64,000 nucleotides of DNA. Origin: Euglena gracilis (taxonomy: Eukaryota; Euglenida; Euglenophyceae; Euglenales). Positions 53,531 through 64,000 of the stretch are shown piece by piece. The stretch is taken from the NCBI GenBank assembly GCA_039621445.1, contig CP154957.1, positions 7,691,114 through 7,755,113 of the forward strand. Direction: 5' to 3'. The notes under the pieces are model-generated. The model ran no database searches, was not told where the DNA came from, and saw only the letters and a program-made list of their open reading frames with translations. Positions within the stretch are counted from its first letter, which is position 1. Every line of letters starts with the position of its first letter. A program made the position numbers and the translations under genes.

Positions 53531-54584
53531 CTGTGAAATTGACAAAAAAAATAAAAAAGGCAAAAAAGTGCAAAAAAATGCAAAAAAAATGCAGGATTTC
53601 GGAATTTTTCCTCTACAAAAAAATGAAAATCTTCAAGGTTTAGAATATTCAGGAAATCAAACCTTTCCCCATCCTTGCTAAACAATCTGAGAAATTTTTG
53701 TGGTTGGAGATTTCAAGGATCAAAATGGCTTGGGGAAGCTCACAGCAATTTTCTTTGTCTCATTGAAACTGAACCAGAAGCAGGGTTGGCACAAAGGCAG
53801 GTCCAGCGTCTGGGTCATACAATTGTTGACCAGCCTGCCCGGGGGGGTCACCTCCACTCGTCACTTCCACCCTTCCAAAAACCAGTCACCCAATTTTTTC
53901 CCGAAAAACAATCAGTGACGGCTCCCACTGGAGGCAAGTGACTGGAATCAAGGGAAATTTGATCACAAACGTGAAAAAAGGCGAAAAAGTTTCCGGCGCC
54001 TTTGGCGCTGGGTCACTTTAGTGGTTTTTTTTGCAGACCCCCCCCCCCAAGAGGGGAGGGGGTCCGGGCCAAAAACCAGTTAGTCACTCCGACCACCAAT
54101 CACCCTGAGGGGGGTCGGCCAGTGACTAAGTGATTGGATGGTATGGGCCCTCCATTTGGTCAAGGTACCTCCCCAAACTATGCAATGGCATGGCCAAAAT
54201 GACCAACGAATTGCTGCCCCCCCCCCCCCAACGATTGACCAGAAATGCGACTTTGAGAACTGAAGGCAAAATCTTGTCAATTCTGGGGGGTCCTGGGTCC
54301 CCAGGGTCGTTCTAGACCTCTTATATTTGGCAGGTGGGACACCCTCCACCTAAACCACACTCCTTGTATTAAACCCTGACAAGAATCCCTCTCAAGTCTA
54401 ACTCCAGATGTTCTTTTTTGGATATATATGATATATATGATACATCCATCCATCCATCCATCCATCCATCCATCCATCCATCCATACATACATACCCATA
54501 TACAGTATATGTATTAATGTATCATATGGGGGTGCTCAATGCGCCTCCTCTGGTTGGAGGGGTGAAGGAGAGGGGGTCGATTCC

Positions 54585-55246
54585 TCATTCAACCCACTGC
54601 GCACTGCCCCCACTTTTTGGCCAGCAAACACTGCACCCTGCACACTTGCATTTCTCCCGCGGGGGCTTGGGAGCAGCGCAGACCCACCACGAGGGTGGTG
54701 GCGCACTTGGAAGCCCTGGCGCGGCCGAACTGTCCGCCAGGGAGGGGTGGCTGGTCCCCATCAGGCTTTTGCTTAAGGACCCCCGGGGGGGTACTGGCTA
54801 GCCAATCGGCTGGACACTGGAAAAAATGGACTAGCTAGACCCCACCTCCCCCGGGGGGGGGGGGTGCTAGAAATCCCACCAGCCAAATTTGGACTAGCTG
54901 CAGTCCAGCCCCCCCCCCCCCGGGGTACTGCAATCCCTTAAGCAGAAGCCTGGTCCCCATGCGGGAGGAAAGTAAGAGGCTGGAGGCCCGGTGGATGTCT
55001 TCGGCGTCGGGTGAAGGGCCGGCTATCGGCTCCCCCTCCAGGCCACTGGCCTCCCCCCCGGTCCAAATCGACCCCCCCCCTCGGAACGACAACAACCCCA
55101 CAAAAGAGAAATCCATTTTGGGATCGAACCACAGATCCACTTCGTTGGACACAGTTCTCCGGGCCCATCCATTGTTTTTTGAAAGCCACATAGGCCCGAC
55201 GCTCCTGTTCACCCACCCAACTGCAACCCAAAATCAAAATTGCCAA
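54585..55246 (-). pseudogene. MITE-interrupted block (copy B), frame broken
   Basis: Counterpart of 20896-21558. The inserted element is 191 bp, so insert plus target copy is 199 bp and the frame shifts. A C-run before SIWTG also differs in length by one base, so the 5' third joins in a different frame (NEVDLWFDPKMDFSF). If real, this copy could not make the protein part that copy A can; homopolymer read errors are an alternative. Confidence 0.4.
54762..54952. mobile_element. Family 2 MITE (copy B)
   Basis: Counterpart of 21073-21262; target duplication GTCCCCAT at 54754-54761 and 54953-54960. Confidence 0.92.
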
Positions 55247-56815
55247 AAACCATTGGAAAAATGTTCGACGGCCTTCAGCCGGGCCAAGTGCTCAAATGAT
55301 AGCACAAACACACTCGCAAACCCTCAAACCCTCCCAGGGTTGGGTACACATGGGAAAATGGACGAACCCAGAAAATCGATGTATCCCCGGGTTTGATTTT
55401 TTACACAAATTTTGTTAAACTTCCCTCTGACCCTTAGAAATGAACTTGAGGTTGGTTATATTTGTTGGGGTTGCAGAGGTCTGGACCTGATTGCACAGCG
55501 CACGCGGCCCTTGCGCAAATAAAAATTCTGCTGTCCCAGCACACATTCAATATACAATATAATATACTGTATTATATTAATAAAATAATATACTGTTTAC
55601 AATATATTCAAAATATACTATGTAAAAAAAGAAAACGAGCAAGAAAATTTGGCATTTTTCCCGCGAGAACATTGGGGAAAAAATCCTTCCTCGAACTCTT
55701 GTGGCATCCCTGGATCATCGCCCATCCACACAAAACATCAGAAGATGAAATAAAGCACCCAGGCCCAAAGGGGGGGGGGCGGTTCGAACGAAGTAAAAAA
55801 AAGAAAAGATTTGCCTTAAAGTCCACCCTGGCACATCGGCAGGCGCCAGGGGACAAAACCTCACAACAGTGCCGCCATCCCAACTTCCCTCGGTCAAAAA
55901 ACAAGAAACTGCTTGCCGGGGTGATCCCCCCCAAAAATGCACGGGTGCGCGCATTTTAAGGACGTAGTTTCGGACCCCAATAGGTGCGCACTTATTAGGG
56001 CAGTGTGCACTTTTTAGGGCAAAGCCAAAAATTCTGACGTTGCCCCCACTCTTTTTCAACTTTCCCCCTATGTTGTGATTTCAAGCTATGAGTGAAGTGA
56101 TTATGTGCCAAATATGTCAAATTTGGGCTTGGGAGATAGAAATATTTGGTCTGAGAAAGACAATTCTGAGAATTGTGTGTGCTTTCCGACCTGAGATGCG
56201 TCAGTGATTTCTCCTTCGGGGAGGTGCACACTTTTTAGGGCGGTAGTTTCGGACCCTTGGGGGGTCCGCACTTATTAGGGCACTGCGCACTTATTGGGGG
56301 GGGGGGGGGGGCTTAATCCAGCTGGCCCCCGGCGGTACTGTAGAAAGTCACATTGGGCGCCGGGCGGTCGGGGACTTCGAAGCCAGACTGGCCTGTTGCT
56401 CTGGGCTGGGGTCGGTGGACCCTGGGGGGGGGGGTCGCGTGTGGCTGATTTCGAAAAATGTGGATGGGTGGGTTTGGGCAGTGCCCCCCCTGGAGATCGC
56501 TGAGTGAATCGATGTATAAAAAAAAAAAACACAAACCGGGTCGGAACAAACATGTGTCTCGCCATTTCCTTTGAAACACCCGAATTCAGAAGCCCCCCCC
56601 CCCCCGCCAGCTGCAGTGTCCCTGACTCTCCCACCTGAAACCCACTCAAAATATTAAAATCCCTTTTTGGCCCGGCCCTTGGCCATGGTGCACCCTTGGT
56701 CGGTGAGGGGGGTGCCCACCGCCGCCCCCACTCTTCACCACTCACACCCTGCCACCCCCATCCTGCCACTGCCCCGGGGGGGGGGAGAGTCAGGGGGTCA
56801 CAGAGGTGTTAAATA

Positions 56816-57325
<510 letters not shown>

Positions 57326-57885
57326 GCGTGGGCGCGTGTGCATCCACAGCGACACCCACACCCACCTTCCTGCCCTCCAACCCTCCCACCCAAGGGGTCT
57401 CGGAGAGGACCACTTTTTGGGTTATTCTTTGGCGGATTTCTTTTCGGCGCCTTGCGAATAAATCCTGAATGGAACCCCCAGTTTAATAAGGGCGTACTAA
57501 ATCCAACTCAAAGACATTTCATTTTGGGACGGGTACTTTTGGGTCGTCGAAGCAAAATTTCGTGGGAACTGTACCATAGCACTTTGGTCCCAAACTCCCC
57601 CCCACAAACCCGACAAGGGTTCGGAAGGGAAGCGCCTTCCCCCGACCATACTTCTGGTTTGATTGCACCCCGGGCAAACATTCTGCTGCACTTCCTGGGA
57701 AAGAACCCTTCTGCAGACCGAACACCCTTACCACACATTACACCATACTATTCTTTGCAAGGGCAATTCTCTGCAAGGGCCAGCGTGCATGAGGCCATTC
57801 AGGACGGGGAGTTGGGGGCAGCATTCTGAGGAGGTGTCTGTCGTGGCCCTTTCCCTGATACAAAAAAGAATGGAACATTCCCCTC

Positions 57886-58536
57886 CAGGCTTCTTTTTAG
57901 ACCCCCAGGGGTTCCTCCACCCACCCAGCCCCAGACTTGTATGGGAATTTTGGGGGGGGGACCCCCCTCATTACCTCCAGTTTTCGGCCGCTGAACTTCT
58001 TGCTGTCGAGTGCAAAATTTCGGCTGTTTTTTTGGGTTCAAAAAAATTCTTCCAAAACTTCTCAAAAAATGGTGGGGGATCAAAGGAAATGTCCGGAGAA
58101 CTAAATTGAAGCCCATAAAATGCCCCATCTAACAGTACTTTGATTCCCCTGCAACTCCCCGCCTAGCCCGAGTTACGGCCATTTTACCAAAACTTTATAC
58201 TGATCCTCAAGAGGGTCCTAAAAAACACACCCGGTGCGAAGCGCCGGAAATGTTTTTTTTTTGCCCCGCAGGGGATGAGGGGGGCGGGGGACCCCCCACC
58301 CCGAAACCCAGGGGGGGTGGGGAACCCCCCCCCCCACCACCTACCTCATGTCTGCGGACCTTCTCATACAACCCTGCCCAGCCCGGCACGTCCCCCTCCC
58401 CGGGCCGTCTGAGGACATTTCCCAAAAAAATTCTGGCGCTTTGCGCCGAAACCCATACCTGGGCCCATGGCCCCCCCCCCCCCCGGAGGTTCCGGCCCAG
58501 ACCCCCCGGGGGTCTTTTGACTTAAAAAGAAGCCTG
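57886..58536. mobile_element. Family 2 element, 651 bp (copy B)
   Basis: Counterpart of 24068-24715; target duplication TTCCCCTC at 57878-57885 and 58537-58544. Confidence 0.9.
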
Positions 58537-58863
58537 TTCCCCTCCCAGGATGTCCAATGAAAACTCCACGGGACAAAAATGGTTTCCAAAAAAAGGTCCA
58601 ATTTTTGGCAAAAACGGGTCAACTTTTGGGAAAAAATGATTTCTGGCACCATTGCCCAACCACCCAAACCTTCAAAAAAAAGTTCTTTTTTTTTATACCT
58701 TTTTTTGATTTTCGCCATTACAAGCGGGGACGGGTCGTTGACCATTAGACTCAAGAGCAGTCCTTCACGGGCGGTCCTTAACGGCAAAAGAATCCCCTCA
58801 TCCGCTTATGGACCGTGCTGGGTTGTCCCCCCAAAAGGTAGGTCTGGGCACTCCTCAGGACAC

Positions 58864-58985
58864 TGGGCGCGGTGGCTTTGCCTCCTCCAGCTTGGAGGAG
58901 GGCCGCTTTGGTGGGGCCGCTTCTGTGGCGCGCTGCTCCTGGAGCCACTGCGCGCATGGCGCCGCTTCAAACCCCGGTGCCCCCA
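58864..58985 (-). CDS. Candidate Pro/Glu/Ala-rich exon (copy B)
   Basis: Counterpart of 25046-25170 with a single synonymous change. Confidence 0.4.
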
Positions 58986-61028
58986 CCTCCAGAGTTGTTT
59001 ATTTATTTGTTTATATGTGAATTTAATTTGTATTCAAATGTAAATAAATATAAATAGTTTATTTATATTTAATTACAATTTAAATATTTAAGTTGTTTTT
59101 TTTTATGGACCAGGGGAGGGGGTCCAGGCCCCCTGGGGGGACGGGGGCGGCGGCACACCGGGTTGAAAACCCCCCATCCGGAGGTACACGACCTCTGGAG
59201 GGGGGTGGGGACCGGACATGCTCACCCCTCACCACACCTGGGTCATCACACTTAAAAAAAATTCATGCTTCATGGTGGTGGTGGTGGTGGTGGTGGTGGT
59301 GGTGGTGGTGCAGCAGCTGCTGTTGCTATGTTGTTGGGTGTAAAAAATACTCCCTTGGCAAAACGTTGACCTGATCGCTCTATTTGACACCCAGCTCCGG
59401 GGAGGAACTTCTGATGTTGTCCCTGGCCAGAAGGTGTGGCAACACGTCCCTTGGACTCGAGTGCAAAGAGCTGCGGGGAACTCGATGGCCCACCAGGTGA
59501 CAGCTTCCTTGGGGGGTGGAGGACAGGGCTTTTCCCACCGACCCCAGCGGGATGCCGTGTGCAACGGGATCCCTGCAGGCGACCCTGGTGGGGGTGTCCC
59601 AGCCAGACCCGCCAGGGGAATGACACCATCCGGAACTCGGCGGAGGAAGTGTCCCCGTGGTTCTGGGGTGTCGGCCCCAAATCCGTCCAGAAATCACGAG
59701 GCAGATCTTTTTGCATCACGAAGGCACGTACCCCCCCCCACCAGAAGCGCGGGGCGGAAAGAGCAGGGTCCGAATAGAAGCGCACCCCCTGCCGCCGAAA
59801 GCAGCAGTCCGCCACCAGCGCACTCGCGATTCTACTGGGGGGGGGGGGGCATGCCCAACAAAAAATAATAAATAAATAAAAAGACAGACTTTCACAGAAG
59901 GTCCGATCCACAGTGTGGCCACCATGGCCGCAGCTCAGTGGTGCTGCATGTCCGGCTGGGGCCCAGCGCATCGCCGTCGTCAGCCATCACATGGCCCAGA
60001 GTCGCACGCCATATGGAGGCTGATGGGGCGGATGGCGTGTGATGCGACTGCAAACAGCGTTGGGCGGATTTCCGTTTGACAACCATGGGGGCATCAATAT
60101 GCGTTGCGGAGGGTGCGAGAACGTGAAAGCCAAGAGGACTTTGACTTGTGCCAGCACGCTGCAATTTCAAGCCCCTGTTGCTTTCACCACCATTTTCTTT
60201 AAAATGAATTGTAATGGAAAACAGCATCTTTTGAAGGAATGACTGGTCACTGTTATCTTAATCACATTCAATTTATTCTCATTAATCCACGTGAAAACAT
60301 ATTTGTGCAGCTCTCTCACGTTTTGAAGCACTGTGGTGTCATTTGCTTCGCCCAACCGCTTGATTTTTCATTCTCCCAACCCCTTTCCCAACGGCGGCAT
60401 TTTAGGGCCGCCGTGTTCACGACAAAACTGGCGTTAGTAACCTTCGGTCAAAAGACACTCCCAGGACCAATTTCTGAGAATTGAAAACTGCATCATCGAA
60501 CCCATCCAGATACAAAGCATTTGCTCATGAGCATGCAAACTGCAGTGCAAAACGATACTCAATGCGAGAAGCTGGACAGAAAAAAAGAGTGAGGGTCAGA
60601 AAGCTAAATTTTCATCCACTAACTCTGAAATCTGAAACCACTTGTACAACTTGTATACAGCAGGGGAGGTCTTGTACGTGCTAAGGCAATCTGCAGGGAA
60701 AAACAACAAAATAAATCAAGCCAAAATGAAAAATGAAAAAAAATTGAGCCATCATTTAACTATTGTGCAATCTGGAGAGCTGGAAACAAAAAGAAAACTT
60801 ACAGGGAAAAAAACACCGATAACCTAACAACCAACCACGGCGAGACACCATTGATGGACAATGATGAACGTCGGTATATATTGGCATACATACATCCATA
60901 CACACAGACATGCACTCCATACAAACATTTGTATAGATTTCTACAAATTAAAATATACATCCATACGGTTATTTGCACACACATTCACACACAAAAGACA
61001 CAGCCTCACAACTGGAAGGGGCCAAGAG

Positions 61029-61356
61029 CATATCATTGCTTGCCAACCCCCCCCCCCCCCGCTGAGGGGAGGGGGTCACTTTCCACTTTCGAAACACCAG
61101 TCAGTTACTTTTCAAAAACCAGTCACCCACTTCCTACCCCCCCATTTTTTGGCCGAGTGGTCACTCGGCCAATATGGCATCAAAGCATTTTGCTCAATAT
61201 CCCAAAAAAATTTCTGGCGCCTTTGGCCAGTTTCAGCCAATCCTGACCCCAGGGGGGATCTGGAGCCAAATACCAGTCAGTCCACTCCGAAAAACCAGCC
61301 AGTCACCCCCCCGGGGGGGGGGGAGTGGGGTCGGATACACCTTAAGCAATGGTATG
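61029..61356. mobile_element. Family 3 MITE (copy B)
   Basis: Counterpart of 27199-27527; flanks GCCAAGAG and GTCAAGAG. Confidence 0.82.
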
Positions 61357-61543
61357 GTCAAGAGGATGATGGTGTGGAATGGGTCTCAGAAACATGAGAC
61401 ACCATTCCTGCATCCGGGGGGGGGGGGTGTACCGGGGACCTTCTGATTCACCAGTCTTTGGGGGTGGTTTTCCGGATGCCAAGGGATAAAAAAAGGGATC
61501 ATTGGAAAGACAAGAATATAATTTCGGCCATAATTTTGCCAAA

Positions 61544-61658
61544 ATTATTATTACCTAATTTTAATCAATTTATTGGCTGAAATTTACCTAATTTGGCAAA
61601 ATTTGCCAAATTCGGTAAATTTCAGCCAATAAATTGATTAAAATTAGGTAATAATAAT
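61544..61658. repeat. Large palindrome at the right edge of copy B
   Basis: Same 45-bp perfect arms (61544-61588 and 61614-61658) as in copy A. One ATT unit is missing to its left. Homology to copy A ends 16 bases further on. Confidence 0.93.
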
Positions 61659-61674
61659 GGCCCTAAAATCCCTT

Positions 61675-62480
61675 AACCCCATTCCTAACCCCTACCCCGG
61701 CGGTTCTTAAGCAAAATTTTCTCGTCCCAGCACATCAAATGAAAACTCCGCAGGAAAAAGCCAAGAAATGGCCATATTTGGCAAAAAAATGGGTCGAATT
61801 TGGGGGGAAAGTTCCTGCCCATTCACCCAAAACGTCAAAAAATGTGTTTTCACCTTTTTAACTTTCAACCCCGTTCATCCTGGGGCGGAAGGGCGGTCTT
61901 TAAGGGAGGCACTGGTCCCACTTGCATGACACATGAGGGATTCCTGTCATATTACCACCCTCCTCCCCCCAAATATTATGCCCCCCCCCCTAGTTGCACT
62001 AAGCCCCCCCCCCCCCGGGACCCACCCAACTTCGGCCGCCCAAATAATATTCCAATTCCCAACCGTTTTCTCATTGCCGCCATGAAATACGCATTCCTGG
62101 GAGTTGGAACCACATTTTTATGCATTCTTTACATGTTCTCTAATCCATTCCAAATGCAAATGGAACAAAAGCAATAAATTGCATGTTTCTGAGACAAAAA
62201 AATTGAATACATTTAATGGTGCTTAACGTAGATACGAAGCATTTCGGGGTCAGAATTTCGTCCACCCCAAATTAAAAAAGTTTTGTCAAACACTGTCTCT
62301 CTCCTAGGGGTGAGGTCCAGCCAACCAAAAAAAAATCCCCCCCCCCCCAATTATTCCCTGAGGCCTGTCATTACATAGGATACTAGTTACATAGGAATAT
62401 ATATTATAATTAATATATAACAATATATTATAATTACATAGGAATAACCCAAATGCCTATGCAATTACATAATTCAGGAT
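61675..62480. other. Right flank: decayed family 4 element and AT-rich DNA
   Basis: TTCTTAAGCAAAATTTTC, GTCCCAGCACATCAA and GTTCATCCTGGGGC mark a drifted family 4 relative (61698-61910). C runs and an AT-rich stretch with repeated TATAATTA and CATAGGA words (62375-62470) follow. No gene seen. Confidence 0.5.
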
Positions 62481-62483
62481 AGA

Positions 62484-62977
62484 TTGGTGCAGACCTTCAC
62501 ACACGACAATGGCGTCGCACCCCTCTCGCGCACCAAGGGCGACCCAAGCAATGTACACACTCTGGCAGACCTCGCAGCCCTGAAAGGCAATCCATCCATG
62601 AAAAAGGTTTTTTTTTTAAGGCGTCCCTCCTTGGAGTTGGTTTCTGGCAAAAGCTGTTGTGAATTTGCTGTGACTGCGGAAAGAGGGATTGGGAGGTGGA
62701 GCATGGGAGAACAAATTGGCTTTATCGAAAGCGGACTACAAAAAAAATACAAAAGACTAGCATTACAAATTCAATATGCAATTATGCCGGTAATTGGTTG
62801 GTGACAAACAAGGGTGCTGTTCTGGGTTGTGCTTCTGCCCGCCAAACCGATTCGAGGCACAGTGTTATAAGCAAAAGATGGCCTCAAAAACGTGCAGCGG
62901 AATCTTTCCAGAAGAGAGAATCCTCTCAATATGAAAATAATGCCCCGATAACAAGATGGGGGAAATGCAAAAGATAA
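62484..62977 (+). CDS. Possible plus-strand gene, unknown (alternative: minus-strand exon 62495-62579)
   Basis: The plus strand is open from 62484 to 62804 (VQTFTHDNGVAPLSRTKG, LADLAALKGNPSMKK, LELVSGKSCCEFAVTA) and continues in another frame to 62977 (AVLGCASARQTDSRH, RAAESFQKRESSQYE). It looks protein-like but has no known domain. The same DNA holds a compact minus-strand block, 62495-62579, with acceptor TGCCTTTCAG|GGC and donor TGTGAAG|GTCTGC encoding CEVCQSVYIAWVALGA, which fits the direction of the neighbouring exons. I cannot decide between the two. Confidence 0.3.
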
Positions 62978-63158
62978 TGTCAACAACTGTGTCTCATTAT
63001 TTGACTTGCTTTCTTGGGAGGATATAATAACACTCCATCCACATCCTTCTCTCATACAAAGTTGGGTTGTGCAAGGTGCTAACAAAGGGGGGGGTGCATG
63101 TGTGTGAGGGTGTGTGTTAGAAAAGATTGCCAAAAGAACAGCCCAGCGGTAGCCACAC

Positions 63159-63252
63159 CTGCTTCATCAGGTCGGCTGCGATCCGTGCCGCCCGTTGCCG
63201 CTCCTTCAAACGTTCCTGCACCTCAGCCTCCTTGCGAAGGAGTCCCTTCTCA
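63159..63252 (-). CDS. Candidate coiled-coil exon
   Basis: A minus-strand block ending at donor ATGAAGCAG|GTGTGG encodes EKGLLRKEAEVQERLKE, then RQRAARIAADLMKQ: a strongly charged helix with heptad-like Leu/Val/Ala spacing, typical of coiled coils. No counterpart in copy A. It may be an upstream exon of the minus-strand membrane/PAS gene of copy B, which would then exceed 30 kb; that link is inferred only from strand and order. Confidence 0.5.
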
Positions 63253-63517
63253 GAGGGGAGGGGTCGTGCACTACACGTCTACAATTTGTGACCTTGGGCG
63301 TTTGAATTCAACGGATGCACATGGCTAAACTACTGAAATCAATTGCACTTGCTTGCGATCAACTCATTATACCCCACAAGCAGCGTGGTAGATACGCCGT
63401 GCTTTGTCTGCACAGATGTTGTATGCACATTACGTCAATGTTTGCACAAAGATCACACATTCCATTCAAGTTTATACACAGAAGCCCTTCCTGAAAAGAA
63501 ACTCCGATAGCAGCCAC

Positions 63518-63558
63518 CTCCTCGACGGTAATGGCAGGCAATGGATCGGGCAACACAT
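63518..63558 (-). CDS. Candidate short exon
   Basis: After a good acceptor (CTCCCTTCACAG|AT) the minus strand encodes VLPDPLPAITVEE, up to donor GAGGAG|GTGGCT. The frame stays open further (VAAIGVSFQEGLL), so the donor may be later. Same strand as, and upstream of, the coiled-coil exon. Confidence 0.42.
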
Positions 63559-63599
63559 CTGTGAAGGGAGAATGAACCCATCATTGGTTTTCGTCGAAA

Positions 63600-64000
63600 T
63601 CATCATCGGGCCCTCAGGTTACCAAGCCTCCAAATAACATTGCAGGGGAAGGGCAAGTCGGTTTGGATCGCTGGCCAATGGGGGGGAAACAAAATGGTTC
63701 CTCCAAAAACGGGCACAAAAAAATGGGGAAACACACAAAAACACACACAAAAAAACACACAAAAAACATACAATAATCCGAAAACAATAAAAATGTGACA
63801 TAAAACTTGGCCTCAGGGAAAAATTTGCATCTTTTCCGGACGAAATTGAAACCGTTTCGCAGAACTCGAAAAATCGGTGCCAAAAAAAACGCAATGTGTA
63901 CCCACTCCCCCCTGCAGGCTGGAGTGTGCAGAACCATGGACGATGGAATCAGGGCCATGTGGGGAGCATCCAGACAAAACACTTTAAATCTCTTTATAAT
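63600..64000. other. Right end of window, nothing firm
   Basis: Contains an ACACAAAAA repeat (63715-63775). Minus-strand open frames near 63890-63980 (DAPHMALIPSSMVLH) could be another exon, without clear borders. Confidence 0.35.

Overview
The window is eukaryotic nuclear DNA. Genes are split into short GC-rich exons (about 40 to 180 bp) with GT/AG borders, separated by kilobases of low-complexity DNA: C and G homopolymers placed back to back, (CA)n, (TA)n and (CATC)n microsatellites, TGGCCAAA-type degenerate satellites, and many short inverted-repeat transposons. No prokaryotic operon, rRNA, tRNA or CRISPR was seen. The exon style (high GC at third positions, PAS domains, membrane segments) suggests a green alga, possibly volvocalean, but that is an inference from style and no marker gene proves it.

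The dominant structure is a direct duplication. Copy A runs from the 13-base N gap (1257-1269) to about 27850. Copy B runs from about 34640 to 61674. The copies look near-identical over most lines but differ by clean insertions, repeat-number changes and many homopolymer length changes. Copy A is flanked on the left by unrelated DNA (1-1256). The copies are separated by about 6.8 kb of single-copy DNA (27851-34640), and 61675-64000 is single-copy again.

Both copies carry, on the minus strand, scattered exons of what looks like one large gene: membrane-spanning exons first (18.9-18.1 kb in A, 52.6-51.8 kb in B), then exons of two PAS domains. PAS 1 is split between 13.83-13.92 and 12.57-12.75 kb in A (47.54-47.63 and 45.93-46.11 kb in B). 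The first half of PAS 2 is at 2.9-3.0 kb (A) and 36.3-36.4 kb (B). Its likely second half (33.85-33.95 kb) exists only beside copy B, so the gene runs out of copy B into the spacer, while copy A lacks that exon here. Exons at 62.5-63.6 kb may be the upstream part of the same gene. Two exons carry only synonymous differences between copies in the chosen frame.

The introns, and at least one exon, contain four families of short non-autonomous elements with terminal inverted repeats and 8-bp target duplications, the hAT signature: TIRs CAGGCTGT, CAGGCTTCTTTTTAAG, CATACCATTGCTTAG and CAGGGCGGTCCTTAAG. A fifth element type, with a TA target duplication, is present in copy B and absent from copy A at an exact empty site. 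The spacer holds a frameshifted ORF that resembles a tyrosine recombinase, flanked by related repeat arrays on both sides, plus a GCGGTCGGCT minisatellite bracketing about 1 kb of fold-back TTTTGGCC satellite, and several hairpins. Two stretches (11.52-12.26 kb in A, 41.88-42.86 kb in B) look like badly read extra copies of neighbouring DNA and are probably assembly patches.
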